Shown: one piece after another, positions 7,554-14,642 of the stretch
How positions within the stretch are numbered: the stretch's first letter is position 1
Layout of the letters: every line of letters starts with the position of its first letter
Origin: an uncultured Acidobacteriota bacterium
GTDB taxonomy: Bacteria > Acidobacteriota > Terriglobia > UBA7540
NCBI GenBank assembly: GCA_937900045.1
Contig: CALCEB010000197.1
Location: forward strand, 1 to 14,734
Reading direction: 5' to 3'
DNA: 14,734 nt
Translations under genes and position numbers: made by a program
Notes under the pieces: model-generated
Databases searched by the model: none
Told to the model about the DNA's origin: nothing
What the model saw: the letters and a program-made list of their open reading frames with translations, nothing else

Positions 7554-8330
7554 TTAAGGCCTCCCCTTCAGCGCCTCGACCGACCGGGATGTGAGGAATA
7601 TTCCCAGCACGATCACGGAAAGATAGTAAACAAGATCGGTCGAGTCAATAACGCCCTTGGAAAAATTGTCGAAGTGCGTGACGAAGGCCATGTAGCTCAT
7701 CACCCGGCCCACCGGCCCGCTCGAATACGATGTGACCCAGTCGAAAACATAAAGCAGCAGGAATACTGCCAGCGAAACCGCTCCGGCGATGATCTGATTC
7801 CGGGTAAGGCTTGAAATCCACATTCCCAGCGAGAGCAGCGCCCCGCCGAAGAGCAAGGCGCCCAGGGCCTGGGCGATTAAGGGTTTGGCATCGGGATTCC
7901 CGTAAAAGAACAACATGCCGATGTCAATGAAGGTCACGGCCAGGATGGCAATGTAAAGGGTGAGCGCTCCCAGGAATTTTCCTAAGATGATCTGGAGTTC
8001 GGTGACCGGCGAGGTAAGGAGCAGCTCAATCGTGCCGCTTTTTCTTTCTTCTGCGAACAGCCGCATGGTGACCAGCGGCAGCAGCAACAGCAGAACCACG
8101 GTGAGCACTCCCTCAAACAATGGCCGGACGATCCAGGTATTGATGTTCGGGGACTGCCCCGCCATCTGGCCCATTTCCATCATGCGGAACATTTGCACGA
8201 CGTAGGTGGCCACAAAACTGTAAAAGAAGAAACCGCAAAGCGCGGCGTATATTGTCAACACCAGGTAGGCAATGGGGGATGTGAAGTAAGTTTGGATTTC
8301 TTTCCCCGCTATCGCCAAAATATTCCGCAT
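7554..8330 (-). CDS. ABC-2 type permease (GldF/NosY-like)
   Basis: This 258-residue integral membrane protein has six predicted membrane segments, roughly at 20-42, 72-92, 117-142, 150-173, 180-200 and 234-250. It starts with the typical amphipathic AIAGKEIQTYFTSPIAYL (6-23). Between helices two and three is the coupling-type motif FAEERKSGTIELLLTSPV (92-109), a hallmark of ABC-2 permeases that contact the ATPase. A strong AGGAGA/AAGGA stretch precedes the ATG. It lies 54 bases downstream of the ATPase gene and 2 bases upstream of the GldG-like gene. It would form the membrane channel of an exporter or membrane-remodelling complex. NosY of nitrous oxide reductase maturation is a relative, but no nos gene is nearby. 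Confidence 0.9.
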   Translation of the reverse strand: MRNILAIAGKEIQTYFTSPIAYLVLTIYAALCGFFFYSFVATYVVQMFRMMEMGQMAGQSPNINTWIVRPLFEGVLTVVLLLLLPLVTMRLFAEERKSGTIELLLTSPVTELQIILGKFLGALTLYIAILAVTFIDIGMLFFYGNPDAKPLIAQALGALLFGGALLSLGMWISSLTRNQIIAGAVSLAVFLLLYVFDWVTSYSSGPVGRVMSYMAFVTHFDNFSKGVIDSTDLVYYLSVIVLGIFLTSRSVEALKGRP

Positions 8331-8384
8331 GACGGATTTCCTTTCTCCTGAATTTCATGATGTCCGAACAGGCCGCGCGGCGAT

Positions 8385-9386
8385 TTATTGGGAAGGCTGT
8401 TCCGGCTCGGAAGTAGGCGCTTCGGCCGCGGCGCTTGCGGCGTGGCCTTCCACCAGATCCTGGGTAGTGAGCTTCAGGAAGATATCTTCCAGGCTCATGC
8501 CGCTCGCCCGGAGCTCGTAAAGCCGCCACTGCGATTCCACCACGGCCCGCGCCAGTTCAGCCCGCACGTCCCTACCCTTTTCAGCATGGACCTCAAAAGT
8601 GGCTCGGCCATCCGGTTCGCCCTGAAATTCAACCAGATTCACGCCACCCACTCTTTCCAACTTCTCCTTGATAGCGCCGGCCGGACCTTCCGCCGTCACC
8701 AACACGGTTTCAAACCCTTGCAGGCGCCGCGTCAATTCCTCCGGTTTCCCTTCAGCCACAACCCTGCCTGCGTTGATCACCACGACTCGTTCGCAGGTCT
8801 TGGAGACCTCTGGAAGAATGTGGGTGCTCAGGATTACGGTACGCTGCCCGGCCATGCCCCGGATCAACTCTCGCGTCTCGATGATCTGTTTAGGATCCAG
8901 TCCCGCTGTCGGTTCATCCAGCACCAAGACTTCAGGATTGTGGATCATCGCCTGCGCCAGCCCCACCCGCTGCCGGTAGCCTTTGGAGAGTTTACCAATC
9001 TGCCGGGTCCGCACGTGCGCGACGGCGCATTTCTCGCTAATTTCGTCGACTCTTTTCTTCACATCGCCACGGGGAACCCCCTTGATCTTCGCCACGAAAG
9101 TCAGATACTCCGTGACCGTCATATCCGTATAAACCGGTGGAAGCTCGGGGAGATAGCCTACGCGCCTCTTCACTTCCAAAGGCTCCGTCACGACGTCGAA
9201 GCCTGCCACCCGCGCCGTTCCCTCGCTGGGCGGAAGATATCCCGTGAGGATGCGCATGGTTGTGGTTTTGCCCGCGCCGTTCGGCCCGAGAAAACCCAGG
9301 ATTTCCCCCTTCTTCGCCTCGAAGCTGATGTCCGAGACTGCAAGGGTGGGTCCGTATCGCTTGGTGAGTTGCTGAACTTCAATCAT
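8385..9386 (-). CDS. ABC transporter ATPase (GldA/CcmA-type)
   Basis: This 333-residue cytoplasmic ATPase energises the adjacent permease. All nucleotide-binding motifs are intact: Walker A GPNGAGKT (34-41), a YLPE Q-loop equivalent (79-82), signature LSKGYRQRVG (133-142), Walker B VLVLDEPT (153-160), AGLDP D-loop (161-165) and switch histidine in STHI (His189). Beyond the ATPase domain is a domain (about 225-310) of the DUF4162 kind common in ABC-2 exporters. It ends in a low-complexity Ala/Glu/Ser/Pro tail (315-333). The frame opens 45 bases earlier, but ATG 9386 has GGGAAGGA (9399-9392) five bases before it, and the protein then begins MIEVQQLTKRYG as family members do. It is the first gene of the four-gene operon. 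Confidence 0.93.
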   Translation of the reverse strand: MIEVQQLTKRYGPTLAVSDISFEAKKGEILGFLGPNGAGKTTTMRILTGYLPPSEGTARVAGFDVVTEPLEVKRRVGYLPELPPVYTDMTVTEYLTFVAKIKGVPRGDVKKRVDEISEKCAVAHVRTRQIGKLSKGYRQRVGLAQAMIHNPEVLVLDEPTAGLDPKQIIETRELIRGMAGQRTVILSTHILPEVSKTCERVVVINAGRVVAEGKPEELTRRLQGFETVLVTAEGPAGAIKEKLERVGGVNLVEFQGEPDGRATFEVHAEKGRDVRAELARAVVESQWRLYELRASGMSLEDIFLKLTTQDLVEGHAASAAAEAPTSEPEQPSQ

Positions 9387-10088
9387 GCTGGTCCTTCCCA
9401 TCCGGAAAGTTTTGGATGTGTTGATTGTCAAAAAGTGACGGGAGACAAGCGAAAAGAAAAAACGCCAGCTTGGCGGCTTGCCTGTTGCTTTCTTGTTTCA
9501 GGATCACCCGATCTTCATATTCCTTGCGGCGCAGATCATACCAACGGCTCTCCAGAAAAATATAGTCGCCCCATCCCTCTCATTTCATTAGATGCCAACT
9601 TCTTGTTTCGCGAAATCCACGGTGCTTCCTGCATCGCCAAAGCAAAAACCGCAGGCTATTAGGAATATCAAAATTTCACCCCAGTTGCCAAGTGTTCTGA
9701 TTTGGGGGTTGCTAGGGTTGCTCCGGTACCAGCTCATTTTCGTTGCTGTTGCGGCGGTCTGTGATCGCCGAACTTTATCTGTCCACAGTTTCCGGCGCTC
9801 CCTGTCAGGGCAAACTCCGAGCGCCGCAACTTCAGACTGACCCGCCGCCGTTGTTTCCGGGGTGCAGTTTGATGGCTATCGCCGCACCCGCCAGGGGTGG
9901 AAAGAGAGAATTGAATACTGGAGGCCGCAGGGCGCCGGTCCAAAGACCATCGGCCTGATGACCACGGTGTAGCCCCGGCGGACCTGGGTTGCACCAACCC
10001 GTTAAGGCATCTTACCGGGATAAGCCGCCCCAGAGAAGGTCTTCAATAATCCAGGCTTGAGAGTTGCCTATTATCCAGCCCCGACACC
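9387..10088. other. Gene-free, hairpin-rich stretch
   Basis: About 700 bases lie between the ABC operon start and the TPR gene stop with no credible coding region. Frames of 70-90 codons exist on both strands but are rich in Arg, Ser and Pro and resemble no family. On the minus strand the left end has a good terminator (9451-9475). Hairpins cluster on the right: CGGCGCTC/GAGCGCCG (9793-9800 with 9819-9826), GGTC/GACC (9937-9940 with 9945-9948), and GGGTTG/CAACCC (9986-9991 with 9995-10000) enclosed by GGCGG/CCGCC (9977-9981 with 10025-10029). It may be a long 3' UTR, an unrecognised RNA or a dispersed repeat. I found no hallmark of RNase P, tmRNA, SRP or common riboswitches. Confidence 0.5.
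9451..9475 (-). terminator. Rho-independent terminator, leftward
   Basis: Read on the minus strand, CGCCA (9475... complement of TGGCG 9471-9475) pairs with TGGCG (complement of CGCCA 9463-9467) around a 3-base loop. It is followed at once by TTTTTTCTTTTC (complement of 9462-9451). It can serve only a leftward transcript arriving from the 9476-10088 stretch or from the TPR gene beyond it. It insulates the ABC operon, which starts at 9386. Confidence 0.7.
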
Positions 10089-11645
10089 CTAATTCCCCGG
10101 CAGCAGGTCGTCCAGGGCATCGTGCTTTGAGGTGTTGGGCCGGGACTTCAGGGAATCGTATTTTGTCAGCGCCAGCTCGGCCTTGGCTTGTTGACCGTCA
10201 GCATAGTAAAGGTCACTCAGGCGCTTATAGGCTATTGCGTAGTTGGGATCAAGCGCCACAAAGGTTTCAAAATCGGAGATGGCGTCACTCTTCTTACCTT
10301 GTTGCGCCAGCAATTGACCGCGCCAGAAATATGCCGGTGTAACCTTGGGGTCTAAATTCAGCGCCTTATCCAATTCCACCTTACTCTGAGCAAGGCTTCT
10401 CTGCTTGAAGAAAGCCATTCCCAGCGCTGAATGGTAAAGCGCAATGTCCGGCCTCAGTGAAACCGCTTGTTGCAGGGAACGAACTCCATCCGCATCTCGA
10501 TTCTCTTCGATTTGGATCATCCCCAGGAGGAAGTAAACCCGGTCCGCCTTGGGTTGAATCTGGAGGGCTTCTTCGCAGGTCTTTTCCGCCTCGGAATAAC
10601 GCCCCATAAAGGCATAGGTCACGGCGGTTTGGTAAGGAATCGCCTCCTGGCCCGGAGCCAACGCCCGCGCTTTCCTAAGCGCCTCGAGGGCTTTCGGGTA
10701 ATCACCCTCGGTCTGCAGAGCGCGGGCATACGTCAGCAGATATTCCAGATTTGAGGGCTGCGCCTGGATTGCGGCGTTCAACAAGGGCAAGGCCTTGCCG
10801 TATTTCCCGGTCAGCAGGTAGGCGCGGCCCCTCAGAAAGTCGATCTGGCCTGGATCGCCGGCGGTTGCCGGAACATCCTTGAGTACGGCGATAGCCTCGA
10901 CCGGCTCATTGGCAGCGAGGCTGGCGATTGCCAGGAGCGTTTTAACGTTGATATCTTGCGGAGCTAGCTCACTTGCGTTTTCCAGAAGCTCACGGGCCTT
11001 TTCCGGCTGGCCGTGGTGCAGGCAGGCGGATGCCAGGGTCATTTCAAGGCGCGGATTCTCCGGGAGGGCGTCCGTCGCTTTGTCAATCGTCTTCAAAGCT
11101 CCGCTGGATTGGTTCGCGGCAAATTGGCACTGAACCAAATTCGCCCAGATGGCGGGATCCTTTGGCGTTTGCCGGAGCGCCTGTTCAAGATAGGAAACCG
11201 CCTCGGCGGGCCTGCCAGCAGCGATCAAAGCCGAACCCAGCACCGCGGCTGCTTGGGGAAACTTGGGATCCTGGGCAAGCGCCAGCCGAAATTCGTGGAC
11301 GGCCTGGCCGGAATGATGAAGCTGCATTTGGGTGATGCCCAGATTGTAATGAACGGAGGCCGACCTGTTGCCCAATGCGATGGAACGCTCATAGTGAGTA
11401 ACAGCATTTTTCAAGTTTCCGGCCGAGGCCTCAGCCGTAGCCAGCAGATAGTAGTTACCGGGGGAAGGATCCCGCTTTACGAGTTGAGCGAAAGTCTTTT
11501 CCGCCGCTGCGAAATCATTGGCGCTGACGGCCTTCATGCCGCTGCGGACCAGATCCTGCTCACTCGTCTGGGCATGTAGCGGCGCACCGGCCGGAAGGCA
11601 GAGGTATAAAAAAATAAGAGCGATCTTGAACCTACCGCCCAGCAC
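10089..11645 (-). CDS. Secreted tetratricopeptide-repeat (TPR) protein
   Basis: This 518-residue protein has a signal peptide (LGGRFKIALIFLYLCLPAG then APLHAQ, cut expected after residue 25). The rest is almost wholly TPR repeats, roughly a dozen 34-residue units. They carry consensus positions such as SVHYNLGITQMQLHHSGQA, AIWANLVQCQFAANQ and TPAYFWRGQLLAQQGKKSDA. TPRs act as protein-protein scaffolds, here in the periplasm or at the outer membrane. The frame is open further upstream, but GTG 11645 has a perfect GGAGG (11655-11651) at 5-base spacing, and this start gives a clean signal peptide. The start overlaps the end of the DUF1326 gene by 14 bases, so the two are translationally coupled. 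The partner proteins are unknown; the operon suggests the molybdoenzyme or DUF1326 protein. Confidence 0.88.
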   Translation of the reverse strand: MLGGRFKIALIFLYLCLPAGAPLHAQTSEQDLVRSGMKAVSANDFAAAEKTFAQLVKRDPSPGNYYLLATAEASAGNLKNAVTHYERSIALGNRSASVHYNLGITQMQLHHSGQAVHEFRLALAQDPKFPQAAAVLGSALIAAGRPAEAVSYLEQALRQTPKDPAIWANLVQCQFAANQSSGALKTIDKATDALPENPRLEMTLASACLHHGQPEKARELLENASELAPQDINVKTLLAIASLAANEPVEAIAVLKDVPATAGDPGQIDFLRGRAYLLTGKYGKALPLLNAAIQAQPSNLEYLLTYARALQTEGDYPKALEALRKARALAPGQEAIPYQTAVTYAFMGRYSEAEKTCEEALQIQPKADRVYFLLGMIQIEENRDADGVRSLQQAVSLRPDIALYHSALGMAFFKQRSLAQSKVELDKALNLDPKVTPAYFWRGQLLAQQGKKSDAISDFETFVALDPNYAIAYKRLSDLYYADGQQAKAELALTKYDSLKSRPNTSKHDALDDLLPGN

Positions 11646-12492
11646 CAGCGCCTCCACTCTTGCGGAGAATTGAAAGCACCTGCCTTCGAACCACGGCAAG
11701 ATCGGGAATGGGAAGGTGCTGCTCCTGAATCAGCCGCAATTGGTCTGGGCTGAACCACCCTTTCCCATTGGTGAACTGGATCAGCATTGCGCGATTCTGG
11801 TATTGGCTGTGACCGAGATCTATGACGCGGTAGTTGGCTTGGCGGCGGCTATAATCGAAATGCAGGTTGGCGGCGCCGTCCGTGACCTTGTAACGGAGGT
11901 TTTGCACATAGAGAAGCTCATTCGCAAAATTGTCCTGCGCCGCGACGGGAGAAAAAGGTTGATTCGGCAGTCCCCAATTCTTGTCGATCAGCATCCTTAA
12001 AATTCCGGGGATCGAAATGTTGTAAAGGTGGCCGCCTGTGACCTGGGTATCAATCGGCGCCGCCAACACGTAAGGGAAATCCACGGTTTGTCCCTTCGCA
12101 AAACTGGCGATCAGCTTCATCAATGCCTCGCGCTGCGCCGGTGACGCGGAAGGGTCCAAGTACATCGCACTGAGCTGGTGGTAGGACATGGAACAATCCC
12201 CGCCAATTTGGATGAACTTCACACCATCCAGGCTGACCTTGGCATAATGTCCTTGATGAATTTCGGCGTAGAGCGTTGCTTCGCAATGCCCGTAAGTCGG
12301 AGGTGCGTTGGAGCGGCAAGGGCAGGGAACGGCGCAAGGGCAACAGACGAAGCCCTGGCCTTTCACGTGCCAACTCGCACCGTCATAATGGACTTTTTGG
12401 GCTGGCAGCCGGACCTGGGCCCAAAGTGGCGTCGCAATCAGCAGTGTCAAAAGAAACCCCGGAAGCCGTCTTGCCATATGGGAAGTTTTCAT
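11632..12492 (-). CDS. Secreted DUF1326-type protein with cysteine-rich core
   Basis: This 286-residue exported protein begins with a signal peptide (basic MKTSHMARR, then hydrophobic LPGFLLTLLIATPLWAQ). The mature N-terminus has the DUF1326 signature WHVKGQGFVCCPCAVPCPCR (41-60) followed by PPTYGHCEA (64-72). Cysteines fall at 50, 51, 53, 57, 59 and 70, with another at 100. The next motif, GHYAKVSLDGVKFI (81-94), and SPAQREALMKLI further on are also typical of the family. The close Cys spacing suggests metal binding or thiol redox chemistry, but the biochemical role of DUF1326 is unknown to me. The C-terminal 130 residues are an extension beyond the usual domain. ATG 12492 has GAGGG five bases upstream; the frame opens earlier inside the preceding gene. 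It lies 55 bases after the molybdoenzyme stop. Confidence 0.82.
   Translation of the reverse strand: MKTSHMARRLPGFLLTLLIATPLWAQVRLPAQKVHYDGASWHVKGQGFVCCPCAVPCPCRSNAPPTYGHCEATLYAEIHQGHYAKVSLDGVKFIQIGGDCSMSYHQLSAMYLDPSASPAQREALMKLIASFAKGQTVDFPYVLAAPIDTQVTGGHLYNISIPGILRMLIDKNWGLPNQPFSPVAAQDNFANELLYVQNLRYKVTDGAANLHFDYSRRQANYRVIDLGHSQYQNRAMLIQFTNGKGWFSPDQLRLIQEQHLPIPDLAVVRRQVLSILRKSGGAGAGR
11651..11655 (-). promoter_or_regulatory. Shine-Dalgarno GGAGG that sets the TPR gene start
   Basis: GGAGG on the minus strand, then the five bases CGCTG, then GTG (11645-11643). It lies inside the last codons of the DUF1326 gene and supports the GTG start over the longer frame beginning at 11699, which would add an 18-residue extension before the signal peptide. 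Confidence 0.7.
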
Positions 12493-12547
12493 GAGGACCC
12501 TCAAACGAGTCGGCCGTGGAATAGTATGGCGTACCCCTGCGTCCGTC

Positions 12548-13576
12548 TTACACCACCAGGCAACGCACGTGCTCAATAAGATTGTTCACATAGCCATCAA
12601 TCCGGGTTGCGTCCCGAGTGCTGGGCTGCGCGTTGCCGCTCGCATCCGTCGCCCGGCAGGCCAACTCCACCACTCCCCGCTTTACCAGGGTTAAAGAGCA
12701 ACGCCACAGCGCCCATTCATAGCGGGCGCCGGGATCGAGCTTGGCCTGTTGCCAGGTCTGGCCGCCGTCGGCGCTCACATCGACTTTCGCCACGGGCGCC
12801 ACGCCGGACCATGCCACTCCTGCCACTTGAACGGCGCCAGGCTTCAACACCGCTCCGGCCGTAGGGAACGTCATAATGGATTTAACCTGGATCGGTGGCA
12901 AGGGCGCGCGCTCAATTTGGCCCGAAGGGGTGGAACTAAGCTTCAAGTAAGTGTTACCAACCGCAGGCAAGGGCTCCCGCGAAACTTCAATTCGCTCCAG
13001 CCACTTGACCGAGTCCATTCCATACCAGCCGGGAAAGAGAGCGCGCCAGGGCTTACCGTGATGGGGGCGAAGAAGTTGATGGTCGAGCTTGGTGGCAAGC
13101 ATGCCGTTGGCGAGCGCGCCTTCCAAAGGGACGCTGCGCGCAAATCCATCCCGGCCCATCAAGTGGAGGAATTTCCCTTCCCGCGTGGGTTGCGCCATGG
13201 AGACGACGTCCGCCAGCCGCCAGCCTTGCCACAAACCGTTGCTGGCCAGCGCCCGTGGCCCCGTTCCATTTCCCGCGCATTCCAAGACGGCGCCCACGTT
13301 CTCCGTGGATAATCGGTCCAGGTCGGCCAAGGCGAGCTTTAGTGGCTTCTTGACCTCGCCCTGAACTTGCAACAAACCATCGCCAGGCCCCATGGGCGTG
13401 TCAAAATGGTTGCGAATATAAAAATCCTCAATCGAAGTGTACCGGCCTCGGAGCGTCTGAAGATCAAAATCCACCACCAGCGGGTCGGCTGAGTCCACGT
13501 GGTGGTCCCCACGCAAAGGACGCGCAGCCACCAGAGCACCCGCTCCTGCCAACATCAAGAATTCGCGCCGTCGCAT
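12548..13576 (-). CDS. Tat-exported sulfite-oxidase-fold molybdopterin oxidoreductase
   Basis: This 342-residue enzyme has a twin-arginine-type leader (MRRREFLMLAGAGALVAA), implying export of a folded, cofactor-loaded protein. The molybdopterin domain (about 30-220) shows FYIRNHFDTP (52-61), the molybdenum-ligand cysteine Cys100 in LECAGNGTG, and GWYGMDSVKWLERIEVS (183-199), all diagnostic of the sulfite oxidase family. The C-terminal Mo-co dimerisation domain (about 231-342) has VAGVAWSG, VDVSADGGQTW and a terminal GYVNN. There is no heme domain. The substrate could be sulfite, a sulfoxide or another small molecule. The middle stretch NGLWQGWRL (113-121) differs from the common GG..G.ARWTGVPL form. 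It is the first gene of an operon with the DUF1326 and TPR genes. No Shine-Dalgarno is evident. Confidence 0.9.
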   Translation of the reverse strand: MRRREFLMLAGAGALVAARPLRGDHHVDSADPLVVDFDLQTLRGRYTSIEDFYIRNHFDTPMGPGDGLLQVQGEVKKPLKLALADLDRLSTENVGAVLECAGNGTGPRALASNGLWQGWRLADVVSMAQPTREGKFLHLMGRDGFARSVPLEGALANGMLATKLDHQLLRPHHGKPWRALFPGWYGMDSVKWLERIEVSREPLPAVGNTYLKLSSTPSGQIERAPLPPIQVKSIMTFPTAGAVLKPGAVQVAGVAWSGVAPVAKVDVSADGGQTWQQAKLDPGARYEWALWRCSLTLVKRGVVELACRATDASGNAQPSTRDATRIDGYVNNLIEHVRCLVV

Positions 13577-13582
13577 ACTGCC

Positions 13583-13611
13583 ATTCTATCTTCGTGGCTC
13601 ATCGGCGGCAA
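13583..13611 (-). promoter_or_regulatory. Candidate promoter for the molybdoenzyme operon, possibly leaderless
   Basis: On the minus strand TTGCCG (13611-13606) and TAGAAT (13588-13583) are separated by 17 bases, a good sigma-70-type pair. Only six bases separate the -10 box from the ATG at 13576, so a start point at normal distance would fall on or next to the A of the start codon. The gene also lacks a recognisable ribosome binding site, as expected for a leaderless message. Confidence 0.4.
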
Positions 13612-13698
13612 GCAGTAGAAAGTTCGTGTACCGGATCTGTTTGTTGCCGCGGCGCTCATCGGGCCCTGCTACTTCATCACTGATCAGCGACTCAGAGG

Positions 13699-13728
13699 TT
13701 GAATCATTTGCCCGTTGAGGAGTAGAAT
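13699..13728 (+). promoter_or_regulatory. Candidate promoter for the second DUF1326 gene
   Basis: TTGAAT (13699-13704) and TAGAAT (13723-13728) are spaced by 18 bases in the divergent region. A start a few bases later would give a leader of about 140 bases before the ATG at 13879. The -10 hexamer equals that of the divergent candidate. Based on hexamer match only. Confidence 0.35.
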
Positions 13729-13866
13729 ATCCATGAGGACGTGTTCATTGGAGGCGAATGAATGCGGATTGCCAGGTTGCAGGTGGGAATTGGCGCAGGT
13801 TATGGGTTGGGCCTTCTTCAAGAACCTGTTCTGTTGATTCTTGCCGGCAAGCCACGGAGTTTCAAT

Positions 13867-13872
13867 AGGAGG
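13867..13872 (+). promoter_or_regulatory. Shine-Dalgarno AGGAGG that sets the second DUF1326 gene start
   Basis: AGGAGG followed by six bases and ATG (13879). It decides for the short form with an N-terminal signal peptide over the open frame beginning 117 bases earlier. Confidence 0.75.
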
Positions 13873-13878
13873 ATTAAA

Positions 13879-14544
13879 ATGAAAAAAGTCCTGATAGGAA
13901 GCGTTCTGCCGCTGTTCCTGCTAGCCCTTTTTGCTATTCCGGCAAGCGCAAAAATCACAGGAAACTATGTCGAGGTGCGTAGCGCGGAAGTTTACACGGG
14001 CCCATGCTATGCGAATTCACAAGTAGGGCTCGAAGGCAAGCAGGCTATTCTTGCCTGGCAAGTTCGCAACGGCGAGTGGAATGGAGTTTCACTGAACGGG
14101 TTAAGCGTGGTGGCGGTGGTCGATGCAAAGGACACGCTTGGCGCTCCCGATCACAATCCCTACCCGGCAAAAACCGTGCTGATTGTGGACCAACGCGCCA
14201 ACGCTGCGCAGCGCCAGGCTTTGATTGAATTCGTCCGCTCCGCCGGCGGGCGTCTGGCGGCCAACGTCGTCCGCATTTACAGTGCCCCCATCCAGATTCA
14301 GGACGGATCACAAATGGGCGTGGTCCAGGTGAAGGCCGGACAACTCGCGAAGATTGAGACGCGCAGCCTTTGCATGGGCGACAATCTATGCGGAAATGAA
14401 GTTCGGTATTATCCCCCGCTTACCAAGGTCAACCACGCGATGCCCGCCTACACTCTTCAGGCCCAATACGAGGGAAAAGGCCTGGGAATGGTCTGGAACC
14501 TGATGGGTGAACGCAGCGCCTACGTTGGAACGTTTACCCTCTGA
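13879..14544 (+). CDS. Secreted DUF1326 protein lacking the cysteine core
   Basis: This 221-residue protein has a signal peptide (KKVLIGSVLPLFLLALFAI then PASA, cut near residue 24). After it comes the DUF1326 variant GNYVEVRSAEVYTGPCYANS, then GLEGKQAILAWQV and WNGVSLNGLSVVAVV, and ANAAQRQALIEFVRSAGG, the same layout as the family. In place of the clustered cysteines it keeps one in YTGPC plus a pair in LCMGDNLCGNE (173-183 region). The ATG has AGGAGG (13867-13872) six bases upstream. A longer frame from 13762 would bury the signal peptide and is rejected. It is transcribed away from the molybdoenzyme operon, whose DUF1326 gene is a divergent relative. Function unknown. Confidence 0.86.
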   Translation: MKKVLIGSVLPLFLLALFAIPASAKITGNYVEVRSAEVYTGPCYANSQVGLEGKQAILAWQVRNGEWNGVSLNGLSVVAVVDAKDTLGAPDHNPYPAKTVLIVDQRANAAQRQALIEFVRSAGGRLAANVVRIYSAPIQIQDGSQMGVVQVKAGQLAKIETRSLCMGDNLCGNEVRYYPPLTKVNHAMPAYTLQAQYEGKGLGMVWNLMGERSAYVGTFTL

Positions 14545-14578
14545 CTTTTTCGATTGCCACGGTATCCCGAAAAGGACG

Positions 14579-14614
14579 GGGGAGCTTGAAACCTAGAGCT
14601 CCCCTTTTCTTTTT
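14579..14614 (+). terminator. Rho-independent terminator after the second DUF1326 gene
   Basis: GGGGAGCT (14579-14586) pairs exactly with AGCTCCCC (14597-14604) around a 10-base loop and is followed by TTTTCTTTTT (14605-14614). It begins 34 bases after the stop codon and separates this gene from the next one on the same strand. Confidence 0.85.
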
Positions 14615-14642
14615 CAATTTCCCTTCAAGAGGACAAGAAGCC

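Larger units (their letters stand above)
13577..13878. other. Divergent intergenic region
   Basis: These 302 bases separate the leftward molybdoenzyme operon from the rightward second DUF1326 gene. They hold one promoter candidate for each direction and a leader of more than 100 bases before the rightward gene. The open frame from 13762 in the leader is an in-frame upstream extension without family character. No operator palindrome is obvious; TGATCA (13681-13686 region) is too short to count. Confidence 0.45.

Noticed and set aside
9426..9431. Exact TTGACA (-35 consensus) on the minus strand, 40 bases before the ABC ATPase start
   Set aside because: No acceptable -10 hexamer occurs at 15-19 bases spacing (the 17-base position reads TTTCCG), so a promoter is not supported.
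8388..9662. 424-codon frame antisense to the ABC ATPase gene
   Set aside because: It is the complement of a gene with all ABC motifs intact; the translation is His/Arg/Phe-rich and lacks any domain.
9734..9997. 87-codon leftward frame, open further upstream, in the gene-free stretch
   Set aside because: Composition is Arg/Ser/Pro/Gln-rich, there is no ribosome binding site, and it crosses the hairpin cluster. It could be a fragment of a repeated element, but coding cannot be supported.
13762..13878. Upstream extension of the second DUF1326 gene by 39 residues
   Set aside because: It would place the signal peptide internally, and the AGGAGG at 13867-13872 points to ATG 13879.
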